In this document: positions 44,496 to 54,522 of the stretch, one piece after another
Numbering within the stretch: position 1 is the stretch's first letter
Layout: every line of letters begins with the position of its first letter
Assembly: GCF_002927275.1 (NCBI RefSeq)
Contig: NZ_PRKW01000003.1
Location: 372,001 to 436,000, forward strand
Direction of reading: 5' to 3'
From: Arthrobacter pityocampae
Lineage (GTDB): Bacteria > Actinomycetota > Actinomycetes > Actinomycetales > Micrococcaceae
DNA: 64,000 nt
Position numbers and translations under genes: made by a program
The notes under the pieces: model-generated
The model's database searches: none
The model's input: only the letters and a program-made list of their open reading frames with translations
Told to the model about the DNA's origin: nothing

Positions 44496-45650
44496 CTAGA
44501 GCACGTCGGTGTCGCCGCTGGCCCGGAGTCTCTCGACCGCGGTCTTGACCTCCTGGGCGTGCTCCTTGGTGGTCACGAGCAGGGCGTCGGGGGTGTCCAC
44601 GATGACGACGTCGTCGATCCCGATCAGCGCGATCACCCGCTTGGTGTCCGAGACGACGATGCCCGAGGCGTTCTCCGAGAAGACGCGCGCGCCCTCCCCC
44701 ATCACGGTGAGCTCGCTGTTCTCCTCGGCCGGGTTCAGCCGGCCGATGGCCGCGAAGTCGCCGACGTCGTCCCAGCTGAACTCGCCGGGGATCATGGCGA
44801 CGTCGCCCGCGGCGGCGGCAGGCTCCGCGACGGCGTAGTCGATGGCGATCTTCGGCAGCGTCGGCCAGACGCGGCGGGCGACCTCGACGCGGCGGGGGGT
44901 GTCCCAGGCCTCGGCGATCTCGGTGAGGCCCGCGTAGAGCTCCGGCTCGTTGGCGGAGAGGTGCTTGAGCATGAGGTCCACCGGCGCCACGAACATGCCC
45001 GCGTTCCAGGAGTAGTTGCCGCTCTCGATGTAGCCGTCGGCGACGTCCTGGGACGGCTTCTCCACGAATTCGATGACGGCGTGCGCGCTCGGCGCCCCGT
45101 CCACCGCGAGGGGCTCGCCGGCGCGGATGTACCCGAAGCCGGTCGATGCGTGGGTCGGCTTGATGCCGATGGTGACGATGTAGCCGCGGGCGGCCGTATG
45201 GATGGCCTCCCGGACGGCGTCCTGGAAGACCTCGACAGGCGCGATGACCTGGTCGGCCGCGAAGGACCCCATGATGATGCGGGGGTCCCTCCGGTGCAGG
45301 ATGGCCGCCGCGAGGCCGATCGCCGCCCCGGAATCCTTCGGCTCCGACTCGAGGACGAGGTTCAGGTCCTCGATCTCCGGGAGCTGCTCGAGCACGGCGC
45401 GTCGGTGGACGACGCCGGTGACGACCATCGTGCGTCCGTCGCAGAGCGGCCGGAGGCGGTCGTAGGTGGCGCGGATCAGGGTGCTGCCGGACCCGGTGAG
45501 GTCGTGCAGGAACTTGGGTGCCGCCGCCCGCGAGAGCGGCCACAGCCGCGTGCCGGTGCCGCCCGCGGGGATGACGCCGTGGAAGCGCGCGAGGACGTCG
45601 TCGGGGCGCTCGTTGTCAGGGGTATGGGCAGCCGCCCTCTCGGTACTCAT
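44496..45650 (-). CDS. manC: Mannose-1-phosphate guanylyltransferase
   Basis: A 384-residue nucleotidyltransferase making GDP-mannose from GTP and mannose-1-phosphate, for cell-envelope mannosylation. The N-terminal nucleotide loop VIPAGGTGTRLWPLSRAAAPKFL is typical (GGxGTRLWPLSR). VVEKPS-type text appears as VIEFVEKPSQDVADGYI, and YSWNAGMFV and FSWDDVGDF are family motifs. It has only the transferase domain, without the isomerase part of AlgA-type enzymes. ATG 45650 is 7 bases after TACCGT, so a leaderless start is likely; an upstream GTG frame is less supported. Confidence 0.92.
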   Translation of the reverse strand: MSTERAAAHTPDNERPDDVLARFHGVIPAGGTGTRLWPLSRAAAPKFLHDLTGSGSTLIRATYDRLRPLCDGRTMVVTGVVHRRAVLEQLPEIEDLNLVLESEPKDSGAAIGLAAAILHRRDPRIIMGSFAADQVIAPVEVFQDAVREAIHTAARGYIVTIGIKPTHASTGFGYIRAGEPLAVDGAPSAHAVIEFVEKPSQDVADGYIESGNYSWNAGMFVAPVDLMLKHLSANEPELYAGLTEIAEAWDTPRRVEVARRVWPTLPKIAIDYAVAEPAAAAGDVAMIPGEFSWDDVGDFAAIGRLNPAEENSELTVMGEGARVFSENASGIVVSDTKRVIALIGIDDVVIVDTPDALLVTTKEHAQEVKTAVERLRASGDTDVL

Positions 45651-45663
45651 CCGTTCCACGGTA
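45650..45663 (-). promoter_or_regulatory. Leaderless promoter -10 of manC (TACCGT)
   Basis: TACCGT (45663-45658, minus strand) is 7 bases before the manC ATG. Confidence 0.45.
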
Positions 45664-45727
45664 ACCGACGCGTGCCGGGCCCGGCTTCCTCCCCCGGTGT
45701 CCGTGTCGGCGGGCGGCACGGACACGG

Positions 45728-45796
45728 TGTTAACAAGGTCACAGGTGAGGGGCGCCTACGTTGAACCGGAAATGTCACCGACCTAGATTATTCTTA
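45728..45796 (+). promoter_or_regulatory. sdh promoter with CRP/GlxR-like activator site
   Basis: TTGAAC (45761-45766), 17 bp, TAGATT (45784-45789) make a good promoter with start near 45796. TGTTAACAAGGTCACA (45728-45743) is one base off TGTGA-N6-TCACA and is centred about 60 bases upstream of the start, the class I activator position. A leader of about 79 bases with GGAGG precedes sdhC. Confidence 0.6.
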
Positions 45797-45874
45797 TCTG
45801 AAGAGTGCTGTCGCACCGGCGTAATCCCTGCGTATATAGCGCTAACGCCCTCGCGATGCAGGGAGGTCATATCA

Positions 45875-46258
45875 ATGTCGAAGACACTGTCACCAACGGG
45901 CACCCTCTACCGTGGCCGGGAAGGCCAATGGTCGTGGGTCGCGCACCGCATCACCGGGGTCGTGATTTTCTTCTTCCTCCTCGTCCACGTCCTGGACACC
46001 TCGCTCGTGCGGGTCTCCCCGGAGGCCTACGACGCCGTCATCGCCTCCTACAAGAACCCGATCATGGGTCTCGGCGAGCTCGGCCTCGTCGCGGCGATCG
46101 TCTTCCACGCCTTCAACGGCATCCGCCTGATCCTGGTGGACTTCTGGAAGAAGGGTCCCAAGTACCAGCGCCAGATGCTCTGGAGCGTCGTCGGCCTCTG
46201 GGCGGTCGTCATGATCGCCTTCTCGATCCGCCATCTCTCGCACGTCTTCGGAGGATAG
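45875..46258 (+). CDS. sdhC: Succinate dehydrogenase cytochrome b556 subunit
   Basis: A 127-residue, three-helix membrane anchor of succinate dehydrogenase that binds heme and menaquinone with SdhD. The family motif SWVAHRITGVVIFFFLLVHVLDT starts helix 1 (RITG and the His), and helix 2 has IVFHAFNGIRLILVDF with the probable heme His. ATG 45875 follows GGAGG by 8 bases; upstream in-frame codons lie in the leader. It is first of sdhCDAB. Confidence 0.93.
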   Translation: MSKTLSPTGTLYRGREGQWSWVAHRITGVVIFFFLLVHVLDTSLVRVSPEAYDAVIASYKNPIMGLGELGLVAAIVFHAFNGIRLILVDFWKKGPKYQRQMLWSVVGLWAVVMIAFSIRHLSHVFGG

Positions 46259-46264
46259 GACCCC

Positions 46265-46732
46265 ATGGCTACGCCAACCATCGAAAGCCCCCGCTCCGGC
46301 CGGGTGTCCCCCGGCTACTCCCGCACCGCGAATTCACGCGGCAACTTCGAGATGATCGCCTGGCTGTTCATGCGCATCTCCGGCGCCATCCTGGTGGTGC
46401 TGATCTTCGTGCACCTCTACGTGAACCTCGTCGCCGGTGACGGCATCAGCGGCATCGACTTCGGGTTCGTCGCCGGCAAGTGGGCGAGCCCCATCTGGCA
46501 GATCTGGGACCTGACCATGCTGTGGCTGGCCATGCTGCACGGCACCAACGGCATCCGGGTGATCATCAACGACTACGCGGAGAAGAACAGCACGCGGATG
46601 TGGCTGAAGGGCGTCCTATACACGTCCACCGTCGTCATCGTGGTCCTCGGCACGCTCGTGATCTTCACGTTCGACCCCTGCCCCGTGATCAACGGCGTCG
46701 CCCACGTCGCGGACTACTGCCCCGCCCCGTAA
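46265..46732 (+). CDS. sdhD: Succinate dehydrogenase membrane anchor subunit
   Basis: A 155-residue anchor subunit with three helices and a 30-residue hydrophilic N terminus. Helix 1 is WLFMRISGAILVVLIFVHLY (RISG plus His), helix 2 LTMLWLAMLHGTNGIRVIINDY with the likely second heme ligand. It lies 6 bases after sdhC. Cys residues in the C-terminal extracytoplasmic tail (DPCPVINGVAHVADYCPAP) may form a disulfide. Confidence 0.92.
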   Translation: MATPTIESPRSGRVSPGYSRTANSRGNFEMIAWLFMRISGAILVVLIFVHLYVNLVAGDGISGIDFGFVAGKWASPIWQIWDLTMLWLAMLHGTNGIRVIINDYAEKNSTRMWLKGVLYTSTVVIVVLGTLVIFTFDPCPVINGVAHVADYCPAP

Positions 46733-46819
46733 CACCTGCCGCGCACCGGCAGTCCCCGCATGACGGTCCCCCGGGGCGGACATGCAGCCACAACGGTTTC
46801 AACAGAAAGAGCGACCAGC

Positions 46820-48598
46820 ATGCAGGTCCACAAGTACGACGTCGTCATCGTCGGGGCGGGCGGCGCAGGAATGCGCGCGGCCATCGAATCCGGCCAGCGG
46901 GCCCGCACCGCCGTCCTGACGAAGCTCTACCCCACCCGCTCGCACACCGGAGCCGCCCAGGGCGGCATGTGCGCGGCACTCGCCAACGTCGAAGAGGACA
47001 ACTGGGAGTGGCACACGTTCGACACCGTCAAGGGCGGTGACTACCTCGTCGACCAGGACGCCGCCGAGGTCATGGCGAAGGAGGCCATCGAGGCCGTCCT
47101 CGACCTCGAGAAGATGGGCCTGCCGTTCAACCGGACGCCCGAGGGTCGCATCGACCAGAGGCGCTTCGGCGGCCACACGCGCGACCACGGCAAGGCCCCC
47201 GTCCGCCGGTCCTGCTACGCGGCCGACCGCACCGGCCACATGATCCTCCAGACGCTCTACCAGAACTGCGTCAAGCACAACGTCGAGTTCTACAACGAGT
47301 ACTACGTCCTGGACCTCCTCATGGTCGACCAGGAAGTCACGGTCGACGGCGTGACGCGCATCGAGAAGCGCGTCGCCGGCGTCGTCTCCTACGACCTCGC
47401 CTCGGGAGAGCTGCACATCTTCCAGGCGAAGTCCGTGGTGTTCGCCTCGGGCGGCGTGGGCAAGGTCTACAAGACCACCTCCAACGCCCACACCCTGACC
47501 GGCGACGGCATGGGGATCGCGTTCCGCCGCGGCATCCCCCTCGAGGACATGGAGTTCTTCCAGTTCCACCCGACCGGCCTCGCAGGCCTCGGTATCCTCC
47601 TGTCGGAGGCCGCCCGCGGCGAGGGAGCCATCCTCCGCAACTCGGAGGGTGAGCGCTTCATGGAGCGGTACGCCCCCACCATCAAGGACCTCGCGCCGCG
47701 TGACATCGTGGCGCGGTCCATGGCGAACGAGGTCCGCGAGGGCCGCGGTGCCGGACCGAACAAGGACTACGTCCTCCTCGACCTGACGCACCTGGAGCCC
47801 GCGCACATCGACGCGAAGCTGCCCGACATCACCGAGTTCGCCCGCACGTACCTCGGTGTGGAGCCCTACACGGAGCCGGTCCCCGTCTTCCCGACGGCCC
47901 ACTACGCGATGGGCGGCATCCCGACCAACATCAAGGCCGAGGTGCTCGCGGACAACGACACCGTGGTCCCCGGCCTGTACGCCGCCGGCGAGGTCGCGTG
48001 CGTCTCCGTCCACGGCTCCAACCGCCTCGGCACCAACTCGCTCCTCGACATCAACGTGTTCGGGAAGCGCGCAGGACTGGCCGCCGCGGAGTACGCCCTC
48101 ACCGCCGACTTCGTCGACATCCCGGAGAACCCCACGGCCGAGACCGAGGAACTCCTGAACCGGGCGCGCAGCTCGGAGGGCGGGGAGCGCGTGGCGCTGA
48201 TCCGCAAGGAACTGCAGGACATCATGGACGCCAATGTCCAGGTGTTCCGCACCGAGGAGACCCTCCTCGAGGCGCTGCGCGTCATCGACTCCCTGGAGGA
48301 GCGGTACTCGCGCATCACCGTGCAGGACAAGGGCAAGCGGTTCAACCTCGACCTGCTCGAAGCCGTGGAGCTCGGGTTCCTCCTGGACATGGCGAAGGTC
48401 ATGACCGCCGCTGCCCTGCACCGCCGGGAATCCCGGGGGGGCCACTTCCGGGAGGACTTCCCGGAGCGCGACGACGAGAATTTCATGACCCATTCCATGG
48501 CCTACAAGGACCCCAGCGCCACCCTCACCAGTGGCGTCCGCCTTGAGACCAAACCGGTGATCTTCACCCGATACCAGCCCATGGAGCGTAAGTACTGA
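46820..48598 (+). CDS. sdhA: Succinate dehydrogenase flavoprotein subunit
   Basis: A 592-residue catalytic subunit oxidising succinate to fumarate with covalently bound FAD. YDVVIVGAGGAGMRAAIES binds FAD; TRSHTGAAQGGMCAAL carries the His that links FAD; FQFHPTGLAGLGILLSEAARGEG and HGSNRLGTNSLLDINVFGKRAG are substrate- and FAD-site motifs. The ATG at 46820 is favoured by alignment of the start (MQVHKYDVVIVG); the ribosome site GAAAGAG is weak. The stop overlaps the sdhB ATG (TGATG). Confidence 0.97.
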   Translation: MQVHKYDVVIVGAGGAGMRAAIESGQRARTAVLTKLYPTRSHTGAAQGGMCAALANVEEDNWEWHTFDTVKGGDYLVDQDAAEVMAKEAIEAVLDLEKMGLPFNRTPEGRIDQRRFGGHTRDHGKAPVRRSCYAADRTGHMILQTLYQNCVKHNVEFYNEYYVLDLLMVDQEVTVDGVTRIEKRVAGVVSYDLASGELHIFQAKSVVFASGGVGKVYKTTSNAHTLTGDGMGIAFRRGIPLEDMEFFQFHPTGLAGLGILLSEAARGEGAILRNSEGERFMERYAPTIKDLAPRDIVARSMANEVREGRGAGPNKDYVLLDLTHLEPAHIDAKLPDITEFARTYLGVEPYTEPVPVFPTAHYAMGGIPTNIKAEVLADNDTVVPGLYAAGEVACVSVHGSNRLGTNSLLDINVFGKRAGLAAAEYALTADFVDIPENPTAETEELLNRARSSEGGERVALIRKELQDIMDANVQVFRTEETLLEALRVIDSLEERYSRITVQDKGKRFNLDLLEAVELGFLLDMAKVMTAAALHRRESRGGHFREDFPERDDENFMTHSMAYKDPSATLTSGVRLETKPVIFTRYQPMERKY

Positions 48599-49386
48599 TG
48601 AGCACAGAAACGATGGAGAAGGAGCCGGCCTCCAAGGTCGAGCTCGCGCCCGGCGTCGGCGGCGGAGGAGAGATCCCCACGTTCGACATCACTTTGAAGG
48701 TCCGCCGCTACAATCCCGAGGTGTCCGACGAGGCGCACTGGGACGAATGGCAGCTCACCATGTACGGCACCGACCGTGTGCTGGACGCCCTGCACAAGGT
48801 GAAGTGGGAGCATGACGGTTCGGTGTCCTTCCGCCGCTCCTGCGCCCACGGCGTGTGCGGATCGGACGCCATGCGCATCAACGGCCGCAACCGCCTCGCC
48901 TGCAAGACCCTGCTGAAGGACCTCGACACGTCCAAGCCCATCCTCGTGGAACCCATCAAGGGCCTCCCCGTGGAGAAGGACCTGATCGTGGACATGGAAC
49001 CGTTCTTCCAGTCCTACCGGGAGATCATGCCGTTCCTGGTGAGCAAGGGCCACGAGCCCAGCAAGGAACGCCTGCAGTCCGCCGAGGAACGCGACCGCTA
49101 CGACGACACCACCAAGTGCATCCTGTGCGCCGCGTGCACGTCGTCGTGCCCCGTGTTCTGGACCGACGGCCAGTACTTCGGCCCGGCGGCGATCGTCAAC
49201 GCCCACCGGTTCATCTTCGACTCACGCGACGACGCCGGGGACATGCGCCTGGAGATCCTCAACGACAAGGAGGGAGTCTGGCGCTGCCGGACCACCTTCA
49301 ACTGCTCGGAGGCGTGCCCCCGCGGCATCCAGGTCACCAAGGCCATCTCCGAGGTCAAGCAGGCGATCCTGACCCGCAGGATCTGA
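48598..49386 (+). CDS. sdhB: Succinate dehydrogenase iron-sulfur subunit
   Basis: A 262-residue protein passing electrons from SdhA to quinone. The 2Fe-2S cysteines are in SCAHGVCGSDAMRINGRNRLAC; the 4Fe-4S and 3Fe-4S groups use CILCAACTSSCPV and CSEACPRGI. A 25-residue N-terminal tail precedes FDITLKVRRYNPE. It is the last gene of the operon and is followed by a hairpin. Confidence 0.97.
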   Translation: MSTETMEKEPASKVELAPGVGGGGEIPTFDITLKVRRYNPEVSDEAHWDEWQLTMYGTDRVLDALHKVKWEHDGSVSFRRSCAHGVCGSDAMRINGRNRLACKTLLKDLDTSKPILVEPIKGLPVEKDLIVDMEPFFQSYREIMPFLVSKGHEPSKERLQSAEERDRYDDTTKCILCAACTSSCPVFWTDGQYFGPAAIVNAHRFIFDSRDDAGDMRLEILNDKEGVWRCRTTFNCSEACPRGIQVTKAISEVKQAILTRRI

Positions 49387-49424
49387 TCCGCGGCGCCGGA
49401 GCGGTCCGGTGGGTGCGGTATGAC

Positions 49425-49465
49425 ATGGAAGGGCGGTCCGTCTCGACGGGCCGCCCTTTCCCATG
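49425..49465. terminator. Bidirectional terminator between sdhB and the YihY gene
   Basis: An imperfect stem pairs 49425-49442 (centre AAGGGCGG) with 49445-49465 (centre CCGCCCTT), with small bulges and a 2-base loop. It lies between convergent genes. Confidence 0.75.
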
Positions 49466-49468
49466 GGG

Positions 49469-50557
49469 TCAGGTGCGGTGCCCGCGCCGGCTCCGCTGCC
49501 GGAGCGATCCGGCCTTGGCGTGCTGCAGGCGCGCTGACTCGGCGGCAGCATCCGCCGCCCCCACGGCGCACCAGGCCGTGGCGAGCAGGTAGACCTGGCT
49601 CAGCAGGTAGAACCAGACGAACAGGGCCACGACGACCGCGACGGACAGCAGGACCACGCTGTTGCCGAAGAGCCCGACGATCTGCGTCGAGAAGAACCGG
49701 AGCACCGAGGTCCCCAGGCCGGCGATGAGGGCCCCCTGCAGGAGGATCGACCTCGGCATCGTGATCGCGGAGGAGGACCGCAGCAGGACCACGACGACGA
49801 AGGTGTCCAGCAGGACCATGATCGCGAACCCCGCGGCCTGGGTCAGCCCGTGGGTGGCCCCGCCCAGGTCGAGGAAGGAGAGCACCGCCCCGAGGGTGTT
49901 CGTGGCGATCACGCCGAGTGCCGTGGTCACGACCATCACCACCCCGAGGAGGGCCAGGGTCACGAGGTCCTTGGCCCAGAGCACGAGCGGGATCACGGCC
50001 ACGGGGTGCAGGCCGAAGATGCCCCGCATCGCCTGGCGCATGCCGCCGATCCAGCCCAGGGAGGTCACCACCATCACGCCCGCGGAGATGACGATGGTCC
50101 AGCCGAGGCCGCTCGTGGCCTCGAACAGGGTGTCGGGCGCCACGAGCCCCGGATGCCCCTCCCCCTTGTCGATGAGGCCGGGGACGGCCTGGTCGAGCAG
50201 GTCCACGGCGATCGTCTGCAGGTCCTCGTTCCCGGCGATGATGATCCCCAGGGCCGCGAACGCCACCACGAGCAGCGCCGCGATGGCGAAGAAGAGGCGG
50301 TAGGCGAGCCCCGCGGCCATGAGCGGACCGCGCCTCCGCAGGTACAGCTGGAAGACGCGCACCACGCGGAGGGTGTTGATGCGTGACAGGGCGAGATCCA
50401 GCCGGGCGACGAGGAGCGCGACGCCGCCGCCGCCGGACCGGGTCAGGCGGCCCAGCCGGATCCGGGATTCGGCGACCCTCCGGTGCAGTCCGGGCAGATC
50501 GGCCGGGGAGGGCGGGTCAGCCTGCGGCGGCTTCGGAGCCGTCAGTGCCTTGACCAA
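49469..50557 (-). CDS. YihY/BrkB family membrane protein
   Basis: A 362-residue protein with six or seven membrane helices. The family start RRRGPLMAAGLAYRLFFAIAALLVVAF and the later STQIVGLFGNSVVLLSVAVVVALFVWFYLLSQVYLLATAW match the BrkB/YihY group, once confused with RNase BN and still without a firm function. TTG 50557 is chosen: GGAGG lies 9 bases upstream, and the gene then overlaps the end of the upstream RNA-ligase-like gene by 41 bases. The C terminus is basic. Confidence 0.88.
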   Translation of the reverse strand: MVKALTAPKPPQADPPSPADLPGLHRRVAESRIRLGRLTRSGGGGVALLVARLDLALSRINTLRVVRVFQLYLRRRGPLMAAGLAYRLFFAIAALLVVAFAALGIIIAGNEDLQTIAVDLLDQAVPGLIDKGEGHPGLVAPDTLFEATSGLGWTIVISAGVMVVTSLGWIGGMRQAMRGIFGLHPVAVIPLVLWAKDLVTLALLGVVMVVTTALGVIATNTLGAVLSFLDLGGATHGLTQAAGFAIMVLLDTFVVVVLLRSSSAITMPRSILLQGALIAGLGTSVLRFFSTQIVGLFGNSVVLLSVAVVVALFVWFYLLSQVYLLATAWCAVGAADAAAESARLQHAKAGSLRQRSRRGHRT

Positions 50558-51116
50558 AGTGCAGCTCCTCCCTCAGCTTCCAGAGCCCCGACGGCACGTG
50601 CTCATAGAGTCCCATGGAGCGCACCTCGAACCGGGCCTCGAAGGTCCGCAGCTCCCTCACGGCGGCATCCATGCCGGCGTCGGAGACGTCGTGCGCCACG
50701 GTGAGATGCGGATGGAAGGGAAAGGCGAGTTCACGCTCGAGTGGCCCCGCCTGCAATCTGCCGTGGAGGTCGACGCACTCGTCGAAGCCCTCGACGAGCC
50801 GCAGGAAGACCACCGGGGAGACCGGCCGGAAGGATCCGGTGCCGTGGAGCCGCACGGTGAATGGGGCCTGGTCGCGGGCCACGGCCCGCACGTGGTCGAT
50901 GGTCTCGTCCCAGTCCGTGGCCGGCGTCGTCGTGATGAGGGTGATGTGCGGCGGCACGATGGCCGCCATCGGATCACCGAAGGACGCCCGCCACAGCTCG
51001 AGGGTGCCGGCGAGGGGCTTCGGTATCGGGATGGTGATCCCCACCGAGCTGCCCGTCGCACCGGCGAGGGACGCGGCGTCCGCCGCGCCGCGGGAGGGGA
51101 TCGTCGAGGCGCACAT
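50517..51116 (-). CDS. 2'-5' RNA ligase / 2H phosphoesterase family protein
   Basis: A 199-residue 2H phosphoesterase-fold protein with two HxT motifs: PPHITLITTTP (about residue 56) and FHPHLTVAHDV (about residue 138). These hold the two catalytic His/Thr pairs for 2',3'-cyclic phosphate or 2'-5' linkages. The N-terminal 35 residues are poorly conserved in look. It starts 3 bases after trpS, in the xth-trpS operon. The true substrate of actinobacterial members is unknown. Confidence 0.88.
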   Translation of the reverse strand: MCASTIPSRGAADAASLAGATGSSVGITIPIPKPLAGTLELWRASFGDPMAAIVPPHITLITTTPATDWDETIDHVRAVARDQAPFTVRLHGTGSFRPVSPVVFLRLVEGFDECVDLHGRLQAGPLERELAFPFHPHLTVAHDVSDAGMDAAVRELRTFEARFEVRSMGLYEHVPSGLWKLREELHFGQGTDGSEAAAG

Positions 51117-51119
51117 CGG

Positions 51120-53003
<1,884 letters not shown>

Positions 53004-53004
<1 letters not shown>

Positions 53005-53017
53005 TCGATCCACTGTA
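53004..53017 (-). promoter_or_regulatory. Leaderless promoter -10 of xth (TACAGT)
   Basis: TACAGT (53017-53012, minus strand) is 7 bases before GTG 53004. Confidence 0.55.
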
Positions 53018-53056
53018 CCCGGCAGGGTATGGGGATTCATCCGGCCGGCGGGCGCC

Positions 53057-53557
53057 TCAGTCGACAATGGTGCCCTCGACGGGCCCTTCGGTGGAGCCCT
53101 TCATCATGGAGCGCGCGTTGTGCGAGGTGATCTCGATCGTCTCGAGGGCACGCTCGACCATGCCCTCGTCCTCGCCGAGGTACTCCCGGACCACGCCGAC
53201 CTGCACCTGGACGATCTTGAAGCTGTGGTCGAGCTTCAGGTCCCGCGCCCGGTCCGTGGCCGGCTGGACCGTGCCCTGCCCCGACGGCCCCTGCCCCGCG
53301 GGCCCGAAGACCCCCTGCGCCTCCAGGCGCGCCGTCGCCTTCCGTGCCGCTCCCCGGAGACTGAGGACCACATAACTGAAGATGAGGAGCCAGCCGAGGG
53401 AGACGATCACCACCAGCCAGCCGACGACGTCGTTCTGGTTGGCCGCGAAGACCACGGCGACCAGGAACACGATCAGCATGACCGCCATCCCGGCACTTCC
53501 CATGCGCATGCTCGGACCCCGGCCCGGAGGCCTTGCGTTGCTCCCTAGTGACTGCAT
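53057..53557 (-). CDS. Conserved membrane protein of unknown function
   Basis: A 166-residue protein with two adjacent membrane helices (about residues 25-43 and 48-66: VMLIVFLVAVVFAANQ, then VGWLVVIVSLGWLLIFSYVVL), then a soluble C-terminal part of about 95 residues (LDHSFKIVQVQVGVVREYLGED, with a predicted helix ERALETIEITSHNARSMM). I do not recognise a family. ATG 53557 follows GGGAG; ATG 53575 is possible. It lies upstream of xth on the same strand, 52 bases away. Confidence 0.7.
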   Translation of the reverse strand: MQSLGSNARPPGRGPSMRMGSAGMAVMLIVFLVAVVFAANQNDVVGWLVVIVSLGWLLIFSYVVLSLRGAARKATARLEAQGVFGPAGQGPSGQGTVQPATDRARDLKLDHSFKIVQVQVGVVREYLGEDEGMVERALETIEITSHNARSMMKGSTEGPVEGTIVD

Positions 53558-53727
53558 CCGACCATTCTCCCGCATCACCGGGGGAACCCCGAGGTGCTTC
53601 CACCGCGGGCGAACTGTCAGGCCTTGATAAGTTTCCTTCCAGTTTTCCCATCCGTGACGGCCCTCACCCCGAAGTACAGCCATGCGCGCCCATCGGTGCG
53701 CATCATTCGCACTATGGAGGAACACCC

Positions 53728-54507
53728 ATGAACAAGAAGATGCGTCTCCTGGCCGTACCGGCCCTCGCACTCGGCACCGTCGCCATGGCAGGAGCCCCGG
53801 CCATGGCCGCCGACGCCAGCTACTCGTCCACGCTCGGCCAGCTCAACGGCACCACCGGAACCGGCAGCATCACCGTCGATGTCACCGGCGACACCGCCAT
53901 GGTCAACCTGCAGGTCTCCGGCCTCGCCGAGACCTTCATGGACGGACCCTACCCGCACGTCCAGCACGTCCACGGCGGCGCCAAGGGCACCTGCCCCACG
54001 ATGGCCGACGACGCCAACGGCGACGGCATCGTCAGCGTCACCGAGGGTGCCGGCCTGTACGGCGGCATCCAGACCACGCTGACCACCTCCGGCGCCACCA
54101 CCCCGGCCGAGGGCCTGAACCTCGAGCTCGGCGGCCAGGGCGGCACCTACTCCGTGCAGCGTGAGATCACCCTCGACGCCGACACGAAGGCCTCCCTCGA
54201 GGCCGGCACCGCCGTCGTCGTCGTGCACGGTCTCGATCCCGCCACCGCCGGCGTCTCCGAGGACGTGTTCGCCTCCCCCAGCGACCTCGACCCCGAGCTC
54301 CCCCTCGGCGCCACCTCGCCCGCACTCTGCGGCACCCTCGTAGCGACCCAGATGGGCGAAATGCCCGCCGGTGGAGCCGACACGGGCGTTGCCACCGAGA
54401 CCTCCACCAACACCGCGGGCATGATCGCCCTCGGTGGCGGCCTGGTCCTCGCGGCAGCAGCCGGCGGCACCTACGTCGTCCGTCGCCGCACGGCCGACAA
54501 CGCATAA
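53728..54507 (+). CDS. Secreted CHRD domain protein with C-terminal wall/membrane anchor
   Basis: A 259-residue exported protein. The signal peptide (1-27, ending APAMAA) is followed by one CHRD-like domain: SYSSTLGQLNGTTGTGSITVDV, HVQHVHGGAKGTCPTMADDANGDG and VVVVHGLDPATA. A short linker MPAGGADTG precedes a hydrophobic helix and the basic tail VVRRR, so the end has the shape of a sortase substrate, although LPXTG is replaced by a GADTG-like motif. TGGAGG lies 7 bases before the ATG. The sortase-like gene follows after 15 bases, so this is its likely substrate. Confidence 0.85.
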   Translation: MNKKMRLLAVPALALGTVAMAGAPAMAADASYSSTLGQLNGTTGTGSITVDVTGDTAMVNLQVSGLAETFMDGPYPHVQHVHGGAKGTCPTMADDANGDGIVSVTEGAGLYGGIQTTLTTSGATTPAEGLNLELGGQGGTYSVQREITLDADTKASLEAGTAVVVVHGLDPATAGVSEDVFASPSDLDPELPLGATSPALCGTLVATQMGEMPAGGADTGVATETSTNTAGMIALGGGLVLAAAAGGTYVVRRRTADNA

Positions 54508-54522
54508 TCCCGATCACTCACC

